Assembly: GCA_963730225.1 (NCBI GenBank)
Contig: CAVSQX010000002.1
Span: forward strand, 930,001-994,000
From: CAVSQX01 sp963730225
GTDB lineage: Bacteria; Planctomycetota; Phycisphaerae; Tepidisphaerales; Tepidisphaeraceae
Direction of reading: 5' to 3'
DNA length: 64,000 nucleotides
The notes under the pieces are model-generated. The model had not been told where the DNA came from. It did not search any database and saw only the letters and a list, made by a program, of their open reading frames with translations. The position numbers were made by a program, and so were the translations under genes. Every line of letters starts with the position of its first letter. Position 1 is the stretch's first letter. Shown in pieces: positions 57,202-64,000 of this stretch.

Positions 57202-57510
57202 GTTCGTTCTCCTTTGTTTCAAGGCCGCTTGATTGCGTCCTTGTGGAGAGCGACCAGAAGCCGCCAGAGCCGTGAGCGCAGCGGTACGGTCAACCGAAAG
57301 GCCGAAGGCTTCCTTCAGGAAAGCGGCCTTGGCAGGTTTACCGGCATGGCTGCGGCTTCAGCTTCCACGGTTAAGGACGCGATGCGGACATTGAAAAAAG
57401 GGACAACCAACACTGCAATGGGTACAAACGCACAGGCGATGATCACCGCCACTGTCATTTACCCGGCCGCGAAGGGCTGCTTTAATGATGGTTTCCAAGG
57501 AAGGATTGGC
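57202..57510. other. Intergenic, probable right end of the island
   Basis: No gene supported. A copy of the tRNA-Arg 3-prime end (expected attR) was looked for here and not found. The stretch changes from plasmid-like to ordinary chromosomal neighbours. Confidence 0.4.
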
Positions 57511-58338
57511 ATGAAAAGGATTTTGCTCGCGATTGTGTTCTTCATGTGCTGCGTCCTCTGCCTGGCTGGACCTGCAACACAACCGGTAAAGCCGGATTAC
57601 AGCCTGGGGGATGTTTTCGAATACGACGGCGATCTTGGGGGCAAGCTGTCGATCGGAATGACGCTGCGCATCAGCGACGACGCCAAGACAGCTACGGGCT
57701 GCTACTTTTATTACAAGTATTGCAAAGACATCCGCGTTGACGGAACAATCGACGGTCGGAAGATCGTGATGCACGAATATGATGGCAATGGCCACGAAAC
57801 GGGTAGATTCGTCGGCGAATTCCCCGCGGTTGATCCGCGCCATCATTTTCAAACGGCCAATGATCTTCAAACGGAAGTAATCACCGGTTACTGGTCAAAG
57901 CCCGACGGTTCAAAAAGCCAGCCGTTCTACTTGAGCCAGACCTTCAGCGGATCGTGGCTACCGGGCAGTCGCTATGTGGTGGCCGGCTTTGAACACGAAC
58001 ATGATGTTGACGTGGCCATGGCGCGCTTTCGCCAAGCCGTTTTGGACGCCAATGCCGACCGCGTGGCAGGTATGGTGCAGTATCCGATTGCGGTGTGGAT
58101 TGATTCCAAACGCGTGACGATTAACGATGCGCAGGACTTTCGTAGCCGTTACGACAAGATATTTGCGCCCGCGTTTGTTGAGCGGATTCGCCAGTCGCCG
58201 CCATTTCACCTGTTCGCAAGAGATCAGGGGGTGATGCTGGGGAACGGTGAAATCTGGATGGCCCCCGCACGCCGTGATGGAAAGGCCATTCCCGTCGTCA
58301 TCGCGATCAATAACGACATTGGAAGTCGAAGGCGGTGA
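57511..58338 (+). CDS. Secreted hypothetical protein
   Basis: 275 residues from ATG 57511, GGAAGGA upstream. Signal peptide RILLAIVFFMCCVLCLAGPA. The mature part contains YDGDLGGKLSIGMTLRISDD, a beta-rich domain to about 165, then a second domain VAMARFRQAVLDANADRVAG, MVQYPIAVWIDSKRVTIND resembling periplasmic NTF2-like folds that bind small ligands or peptidoglycan. Function unknown. Ends 126 bases before the tail of the IS-disrupted gene. Confidence 0.7.
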   Translation: MKRILLAIVFFMCCVLCLAGPATQPVKPDYSLGDVFEYDGDLGGKLSIGMTLRISDDAKTATGCYFYYKYCKDIRVDGTIDGRKIVMHEYDGNGHETGRFVGEFPAVDPRHHFQTANDLQTEVITGYWSKPDGSKSQPFYLSQTFSGSWLPGSRYVVAGFEHEHDVDVAMARFRQAVLDANADRVAGMVQYPIAVWIDSKRVTINDAQDFRSRYDKIFAPAFVERIRQSPPFHLFARDQGVMLGNGEIWMAPARRDGKAIPVVIAINNDIGSRRR

Positions 58339-58738
58339 CTTAATACTCGCGGTGGACGCCACGGCTTCAGTTTCCACGGATAGGACGCAATGCGACGTGT
58401 GGTTTAAGAGAGAACCAATTTGGAAGGTAGAAGAGCGAGCGCAAAGTCAGGTCACATCCGGCATTAGCGGTCGCGGCCCTGAGGTGGAACATTTGATCTA
58501 TTGCGATTTCTGGTGACAAAATCGCGATGCAGGGATTCAAGAGCAGCAACTTCCGTTTGAACACATGCGAAAAATTCCCGCATATCATTGCGGTAAAGTT
58601 CAGGATGAATAATCAGGATGCCGAAGTTTTTCCGCTGCTGCAAGTTCAAGGGCTTGTCGTTGATCCGATCGTAGGGGGCGGCTCCGGAAAAGACGGCGTT
58701 AACGTGCCAATCTATCGCATCCTTCTGCGCCTTGCTTA

Positions 58739-59764
58739 GAGCATTTCCTATTTTAAACTAGCGCCAGCCATGCCGGGCTGGTAACCTCCGATCAAACACG
58801 GAGGTTGCATGGTATCTCAAGTTACGCTTACCCGTCGATGGATCATCTCGGCCTATCGAGCAGGCAACGGTACCAAGGAAATCGCGGCGATCTTCGGGCG
58901 GTGCGAATCGGCGGTACGTCGTGTGCGGCAGAATCATCGCGAACGCGGAACCGCTGATGCGCTGCTTCACCTTCGAGGTCGCAAAGGAAAACTCACCGAC
59001 GAGATCAAAACGCGGCTCAGGCAATTCGTGAGGGATCATCCCGACGCTACGCTGGCGGAGATCAAGGAACGCCTGGGTTTGGATGGATCGCTGTCCACGA
59101 TTGATCGCTGGCTCAAGAAGCTTGGCCTGTCATTTAAAAAAAGTCCCTCCACGCCACAGAGCAAGGCCGACTCGACGTCGCCGAAGCGCGGGAGCGGTGG
59201 CGGGAGAAGGTAAAGCAGGTCGATGCCAATCGCCTGGTTTTTCTCGATGAATCCGGAGCCAAAACCAACTTCACCCGCCTGCGTGGGCGTTGCGCGGTGG
59301 GAGAGCGTTTGCGATGCCAAGTCGCCGGCCGGTCACTGGAGTACGACGACCATGATCTGTGCCGTGCGGCTGGGCGGCGCGATCGCCGGGGCGGTGGTGA
59401 AAGGGGCGATGGACGGCGACGTATTCATCGTGTGGGTGCGTGAGGCGCTGCTGGGGGGATTGCGGCCCGGCGACATCGTCGTGATGGACAACTTGCCGGC
59501 GCACAAAAGGCCGGCGGTGCGTGCGATGATCCAAGGGGCGGGATGCGAATTGTGGTCGCTGCCGCCGTATTCGCCCGATTTGAATCCGATCGAGATGATG
59601 TGGAGTAAGGTCAAGCAGCTGATCCGCGGTGCCGAACCAAGGACCTTTGAAACATTGGCCCAGGCGGTGTTCGCGGCGATGGATGCAGTGACAGCTGCCG
59701 ACGCGGAAGGATTTTTCAGCCACTCCGGATACCACCCTCCGCTAATTTAATTTGGGAAACGCTC
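58739..59764 (+). mobile_element. IS630-family insertion sequence
   Basis: 1026 bp, bounded by a TA duplication (58737-58738 and 59765-59766), the target rule of IS630/Tc1. Terminal inverted repeats: GAGCATTTCCTATTTTAAAC on the left, GAGCGTTTCCCAAATTAAAT on the right (minus strand), with 20 of the first 25 positions matching. A sub-terminal CCAGCC/GGCTGG hairpin lies at 58764-58781. It carries one transposase gene. Confidence 0.92.
58809..59750 (+). CDS. IS630 transposase (two frames)
   Basis: ATG 58809 after GGAGG. N-terminal HTH part: RWIISAYRAGNGTKEIAAIF then CESAVRRVRQNHRERG and TLAEIKERLGLDGSLST. A TTTAAAAAAAG site (A7 at 59136-59142) allows a -1 shift into EKVKQVDANRLVFLDESGAK (first catalytic Asp), a known IS630 arrangement. 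A further one-base deletion near 59311 is needed to reach GHWSTTTMICAVRLGG, VVMDNLPAHK (second Asp) and SPDLNPIEMMWSKVK (Glu). With that second break the copy is inactive unless the base was lost in sequencing. Confidence 0.85.
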
Positions 59765-60079
59765 TAGATTCTCGAAGAATTGTGTCATTGCTCCCCTCCT
59801 ACCCCACCACGATGCATCAAACAGAACCCTGGTGCAAGTACATTTTGCAAGCCGCAAATCAGGTGGCTGTACTAAAGGACATCCATTTGGTGGGGTCAAG
59901 TAGCACGCGATATATGTCAGCAAAACGGCCGTATGCGGCGATCATTTCCGGTTCAACAGCGGTTTCGGATTGCGTAATCGATTCTACGTTGGGCAATCTA
60001 CACACTGTGACCACAATACTTCGCGGAACGCATAGAAGCGCCAGGATCGATGCGGTCAAGATTCTGATATCCGTCGCGC

Positions 60080-60710
60080 TGGGGCGCCGATCCCAACGCC
60101 CGTTCCATCTTTGGCGCCGTGATGGGCACGGCTCCCGCTCAGGACTACACGCCGATCGCCCGAGCGTGGGATTTCTCCCAATCCCACATTGTGGCCGATC
60201 TTGGCGGCGGCGGTGGCGCTCTGATCGCCGCCATCCTTCACCTCAACCCGCAGCTTCAAGGTATTCTCGTCGACCGTCCGGAATTCATCCAAAAAGCTCC
60301 GGCCCGTTTCGAAGCGGAGAATCTTTCTTCACGCTGCCAGTTCATCGGCGCGGACCTCAGCGAGTCCGTTCCAAGCGGCGCCGATGTTCACATTCTCAAA
60401 CACGTCCTGCACGGCTGCGACGACAACGCCGCCATCAAAATACTCTCCAACTGCCGGGCCGTCCTCCCGCCGGGTGGCCGACTTCTTGTCATCGAATTCC
60501 TCCTCCCCAACGTCGTCGATCATGTCGACCCCCACTCTCGAGCAACGCCTTACCAGCGATCTGAACATGCTGACCGCCACCAGCGGCAGAGAACGTAGCG
60601 CCAGCGAATGGGAATTCCTACTCACCCGCGCCTCCTTCACCTCTAGCCGAATTATCCCCGTCCCCGGCGACCTCGCTTCAATCATCGAAGCCAACCCCAA
60701 TCATCAATAA
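60080..60710 (+). pseudogene. O-methyltransferase C-terminal remnant
   Basis: From about 60080 the frame reads GADPNARSIFGAVMGTAPAQ, DFSQSHIVADLGGGGGALIA (AdoMet motif I), VHILKHVLHGCDDNAAIKIL and GGRLLVIEFLLPN. An extra C in the C5 run at 60529-60533 moves the frame; repaired, it goes on LEQRLTSDLNMLTATSGRER and EFLLTRASFTSSRIIPV to TAA 60710. This is the catalytic half of an acetylserotonin-type O-methyltransferase. The N-terminal dimerisation domain (about 150 residues) is missing, with a stop just upstream. Confidence 0.75.
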
Positions 60711-60982
60711 CCCCGTTTCGGCATCACGACGGTCTAGCAAATGAGAATGATATGAAGCAATGAGAGGTCCGATGAGCCGCACGCGCCAGACCCTGTGGTC
60801 GAGCCCATATTCAAGGCTCTTTTTAAGCGGAGGTTCGGCAATGCCCCGTCCCAGCAGAATTTGGTTCGGCAGGAATATCCGCTCGTGGATAGTCACCCTT
60901 GGTGGTGAACGCATCGACCTTTCCCCTCCGACCGGCACGCTCTTGAGCCGATGATGGTTTAGACGTCTGGGAGGAGCCGACC

Positions 60983-61435
60983 ATGAGCAGTTGCACAGTG
61001 TCGCTGCAAGCAAGGCGGCTCCAACTCCAGCTGATCGCTATGTTCTTTCTTTTGATCTCGTTGTTGTATTGCTTGTTTTATTGGAGCTGCCAGGCACAGT
61101 ATGCCTTGTTCGGAGCAACCGCTCGGGCGTGCGTGGTCGATATCGAAGACGACTACAATTCCAGCGGCGTCCGCCTGCCGTACCACAAGATCGACTATCA
61201 GTACTTCGACGACGAAGCGAAGGTCGTTCGCCACGGATGCAACTATTTATCGTTCGCTTCGCCAACCCCGGCGTTGGGCGAGACATTCGTTGTGAAGTAC
61301 CTGCCCAACCACGCTGATTCCTCGTACGTGCCCGACGGCAATCACCCTCTGACGCTCCTCTGGGTCACCGTCCCGGTCCTGGTCTTCTTCGGGCTTATCA
61401 CCCTTTCGGTGCGGCGCGGCGAGTGGATCTTTTAA
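60983..61435 (+). CDS. DUF3592 membrane protein
   Basis: 150 residues. Two membrane helices (about 17-36 LIAMFFLLISLLYCLFYW, and 124-142 LLWVTVPVLVFFGLITLS) flank an extracytoplasmic beta domain with RACVVDIEDDYNSSGVRLPY, IDYQYFDDEAKVVRHGC and GETFVVKYLPNHADSSY, the DUF3592 layout. Function unknown. GGAGG lies about 6 bases before the ATG. Confidence 0.75.
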   Translation: MSSCTVSLQARRLQLQLIAMFFLLISLLYCLFYWSCQAQYALFGATARACVVDIEDDYNSSGVRLPYHKIDYQYFDDEAKVVRHGCNYLSFASPTPALGETFVVKYLPNHADSSYVPDGNHPLTLLWVTVPVLVFFGLITLSVRRGEWIF

Positions 61436-61451
61436 CATCGCCACGCCGCCT

Positions 61452-62722
61452 CTACCGCCCGCCGAGGATATACTCGTCCATAAATGCATTGCGGAATTTT
61501 CCGTCGGGATCGAATTGCCAAACCAATTGCCGAAAATCGTCGAACCTGGGATACAACGTTTGCAGTTGCGTCGTGCCCAGCGTGAACAGTTTTCCCCAGT
61601 GGGGCCGGGCGCCCAGCGGGGCAAGTTGGGCCTCGATCGCAGGTAGCATTCTCCGGACTCCCGGCCCATCGGGCTTCCAGGTGAAGTGAATCGTCGCGCA
61701 GGCCTGGTGGTAGCACGGACTCATCCACAGCGTGTCGGCTGCGACCGTACGCAGTTCCGAGATCATCAGCAGCGGTCCGATCTGTTCCTTGAGGCGCGCA
61801 ACCGCCGCGAAGGCCGCGGCGGCGTTGGGCGCGGCACAAAATATTCGCTCTGCAATTCCTCTCCGCTGCTGGGCGTGAAATTCATTCGAAAGTGTGGAAG
61901 TCGCTCGTGCCACGGCCCGGCGATTCCATGCTGCGGCGTACATCGCTCCGCCGAGACGGTTGAAATCGGATGCCGATCGGCCCGGACCAGCGCCGCGTCG
62001 AAAAATGTGGATGCCGCTTCCTCGTCGGCGTCGTCGTGAACCATCTGCTTCAGCCAAACCTGGTTCACCCGATCGCTTTGCCAGTCGGTGAATAGGCTCA
62101 CGCTGTACGCACTGGCGGCGATGGCGTCGAAATGTTCTTCCAGTTGTTTCCACGGAAGATTTTCGTACACGACCTGGCGCAGTTGAAACGAAGTAACGAT
62201 CTCAAGCGTGAGTTTCGTGACGATTCCCAGGCCCCCCAGCGAGACGACCATTCCCTGAAAGTTTTCGCCGTGCCGTTGGCGGGATAATTCGAGCAGGTCG
62301 CCGTTGGCGGTGACCATTTCGATCGCCGTGACCGCCGTCGCCAGGTTCCCGTTGCCGTCGCCCGAGCCATGGGTTGCCGTCGCGCAGGCGCCGGCGATGG
62401 AAATATGCGGCAACGACGCCATATTTCGCAGGGCAAAACCGGCGCGATGCAAAGGTTCGGCGAGCTGGCCGTATTTTGCGCCGGCTTCCACCGTCACGGT
62501 GCGCCGATCGCGATCGATGTCGATCACGGAATCCAGCCGGGAAAGGAAAATGTGATCCTCGGTGCAGTCGGCGATGGTGTTGAACGAATGCCGCGTGCCG
62601 ACGGCTTTGACCTTGTTGGCCCCCGCGACGATCTGGCGCACCTGGTCCACCGTCTGGGGGAAGTGCAAACGAGCCGCGCTGTAACGCAGATTGCCGGCCC
62701 AGTTCCGCCGATTCGCATCCAT
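61452..62722 (-). CDS. Alditol-oxidase-like FAD oxidoreductase (frameshifted)
   Basis: ATG 62722. RRNWAGNLRYSAARLHFPQT and the covalent-FAD site VKAVGTRHSFNTIAD with His45 match AldO/xylitol oxidase. Further FAD-domain motifs: HISIAGACATATHGSG, GMVVSLGGLGIVTKLTLEI. The frame breaks at about 61828 (a C-run one base short, GGG on the plus strand at 61827-61829) and resumes AFAAVARLKEQIGPLLMISE, HFTWKPDGPGVRR, HWGKLFTLGTTQL and ending FMDEYILGGR. Restored length about 423, normal. Oxidises polyols or sugar lactones with oxygen, giving hydrogen peroxide. Confidence 0.82.
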
Positions 62723-62772
62723 GGGGATGCTTAGCTTATCCGCTGCGAAACTGGAAATGGAGATCGCCGCGC

Positions 62773-64000
62773 TCAGGCCGCCGCCTCAAGCTCACGGGCC
62801 GGTGCGCGGCTGGCCATCGCGATGAATCGCTCGACCAGTTGGGGGTCGAACTGCGTTCCGGCGCAGCGGCGAAGTTCCTCAAAGGCATCGGCGTGGCTGC
62901 GGGCCTTGCGGTTGGGGCGATCCGACGTCATCGCATCAAATGCGTCGGCGATGGCGATAATGCGGGACGGCAGCGGAATGGCGTCGCCGGTCGGTAGCTG
63001 GCGGTGACGGTCGTTGCCGGCGAAATGAGCGCGATGGCATTCCACATAGCGCGCCACCTCGGCCGATCCGATCGCGGATAAAATGATCTGCACCCCCATG
63101 CGATCGTGAGTATCCATCAGCGACCGTTCTTCCTCGGTGAGCGGCCCGGGCTTGAGCAGCACGGAATCGGGCACGCCCAGCTTGCCGATGTCGTGCAGGA
63201 GGGCCGCCACTTCCACCAGATGGTTGGTATTGGACGGCAGCACGAGGCTGGCCAACGCCACCGCCAGGTCGGCAACGCGCATGCAGTGCTGGGCGGTGGC
63301 TTTGTCGCGGTGGCTCATCAGATCCATCAACGCGTTGACCGCCCGGAACTCCATCGCCGCTCGTTCCTGCGAAGAGTCGCAATGGATGGGCGGCGCATGC
63401 TCGCCGGAAGGGGCAAGCGGTTGTTCGCACGAGGCGTCCCATGCGGTAACGCGGTTGCGGCCGGTGCATTTGGATCGATAGAGAGCCTTATCCGCCTGCT
63501 CAACCAGCGCCTGGGGGTTGGCCGCACCGGACTCGATCGCCGACATCCCGAAGCTCGCCGTCACAGCCAGGCCGCAAAGGGGGGTCGCTTCCAGAGCGCG
63601 GCGAAATCGCTCGGCGGCGACCATTCCCGCGGCCCCATCGGTCTGCGGAAGCAACACGAGGAACTCTTCGCCGCCGTATCGGCAGACGATGTCGCTGGCG
63701 CGTGCCGTGTCGCGCAACCGTTTCGCTACCACCTGCAACACCTGATCTCCCACGCCGTGGCCGTGTTCGTCGTTGACGCGCTTGAAATGGTCGATGTCCA
63801 GAAGCACGCAGCACATGGCTTGCCCATAGCGTTTGGCGGCCGCCCAGTGCATCTCCAGCGATGTGTAAAGCGATCGGCGATTCACGCAGCCCGTCAGCGG
63901 GTCGATCGTCGCCAGCGCCTGCAATTCGAGATTTTGCTGCTTGATTTTTTCTCGGGAGGTTTCGAGCATCTCCAGCGCCTTCTCGAGCTGCGCATTTTTC
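62773..64000 (-). CDS. GGDEF-HD signalling protein (N-terminus beyond window)
   Basis: At least 409 codons, open through the right edge. A coiled-coil signalling helix (NAQLEKALEMLETSREKIKQ) leads into a GGDEF domain with TIDPLTGCVNRRSL, LLDIDHFKRVNDEHGHGVGD and the A-site YGGEEF, so diguanylate cyclase activity is likely. An HD domain follows: VEVAALLHDIGKLGVPDSVL and LMDTHDRMGVQIIL. The GYP loop of HD-GYP phosphodiesterases is not conserved (HFAGNDRHRQLPTGD stands there), so c-di-GMP hydrolysis is doubtful. The upstream sensor domain is outside the window. Confidence 0.85.
   Translation of the reverse strand, partial: KNAQLEKALEMLETSREKIKQQNLELQALATIDPLTGCVNRRSLYTSLEMHWAAAKRYGQAMCCVLLDIDHFKRVNDEHGHGVGDQVLQVVAKRLRDTARASDIVCRYGGEEFLVLLPQTDGAAGMVAAERFRRALEATPLCGLAVTASFGMSAIESGAANPQALVEQADKALYRSKCTGRNRVTAWDASCEQPLAPSGEHAPPIHCDSSQERAAMEFRAVNALMDLMSHRDKATAQHCMRVADLAVALASLVLPSNTNHLVEVAALLHDIGKLGVPDSVLLKPGPLTEEERSLMDTHDRMGVQIILSAIGSAEVARYVECHRAHFAGNDRHRQLPTGDAIPLPSRIIAIADAFDAMTSDRPNRKARSHADAFEELRRCAGTQFDPQLVERFIAMASRAPARELEAAA

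Larger units (their letters stand above)
58464..59788 (-). pseudogene. Small gene split by the IS630 element
   Basis: ATG at 59788, preceded by GGAGGGGAG, reads MTQFFENL up to the IS boundary. Beyond the IS the same frame resumes as SKAQKDAIDWHVNAVFSGAA, PYDRINDKPLNLQQRKNFGI and NDMREFFACVQTEVAALES to TAA at 58464. Removing the IS and one TA copy restores an uninterrupted protein of about 99 residues. Family not recognised. It shows that the insertion is real and recent, since the interrupted frame has no other damage. Confidence 0.85.

Noticed and set aside
59859..60059. 66-codon minus-strand frame between the IS-split gene and the methyltransferase remnant
   Set aside because: No ribosome site, no family pattern, and the opposite strand is equally open; could be a fragment but is not supportable.
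60711..60982. Overlapping open frames on both strands before the DUF3592 gene
   Set aside because: Neither strand gives a convincing start or family; treated as intergenic.

Overview
Organism. The window reads as a high-GC chromosome segment of a Planctomycetota bacterium, probably of the Phycisphaerae type (inference). Reasons: a MoxR/DUF58/BatA-like/DUF4175/DUF4159 envelope operon, planctomycete-style small accessory genes (sigma-like HTH protein, short STGPRT-motif protein), an N-terminal LExRxL-type motif on a giant extracellular repeat protein, two GroELs in one chaperone cluster, and a C-terminally anchored exported protein.

Layout. 1-4775: the N-terminal 1591 codons of a huge minus-strand Ig-like repeat protein, cut by the window edge, with five 312-bp tandem units near the edge. 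4.8-10.4 kb: sparse, decaying accessory DNA (kinase remnant, sigma-like gene, gene fragments, exported anchor protein, frameshifted small gene, two planctomycete hypotheticals). 10.8-23.6 kb: one long minus-strand operon, DUF4159 -> MoxR -> DUF58 -> BatA-like -> VWA/GATase-like -> DUF4175-like -> PA14/PKD/TPR protein, probably an envelope-associated AAA+/VWA system. 24.0-32.2 kb: plus-strand marR-MFP-RND-RND efflux operon of MdtABC type. 32.3-35.3 kb: defence patch on the minus strand: truncated DNA methyltransferase, intact N4C/N6A-type methyltransferase, BglII-like endonuclease, DUF4062 (TIR-like) protein. 35.7-44.5 kb: housekeeping: inorganic pyrophosphatase, small lipoprotein, groEL1, retropepsin-like protease, groES, groEL2, dnaJ, grpE, an alpha/beta hydrolase and an FmdB-type zinc ribbon protein. 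44.7-46.4 kb: a large membrane protein.

46.6-57.2 kb: a mobile island beginning at tRNA-Arg(TCG): a tyrosine integrase fused in frame to the C-terminal half of an AbiEii-like protein, plasmid/ICE-type hypotheticals, ArdC antirestriction protein, an XRE-ImmA/IrrE metalloprotease with a duplicated-domain partner and a DUF2188 protein, a second (complete) tyrosine recombinase, a complete AbiEi/AbiEii pair, a Vsr endonuclease and a small ICE-type protein. 57.5-64 kb: secreted protein, an IS630-family element that cleanly splits a small gene, an O-methyltransferase remnant, a DUF3592 protein, an alditol-oxidase-like flavoenzyme and a GGDEF-HD protein cut by the right edge.

Caution. Many genes, including groEL1, dnaJ, the BatA-like gene and the alditol oxidase, are interrupted by single-base shifts, most of them next to short G or C runs. 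This looks more like uncorrected assembly indels than biology, so frameshifted entries are given as one gene with the shift noted. Family names come from recognition of sequence motifs by eye; no database search was run.
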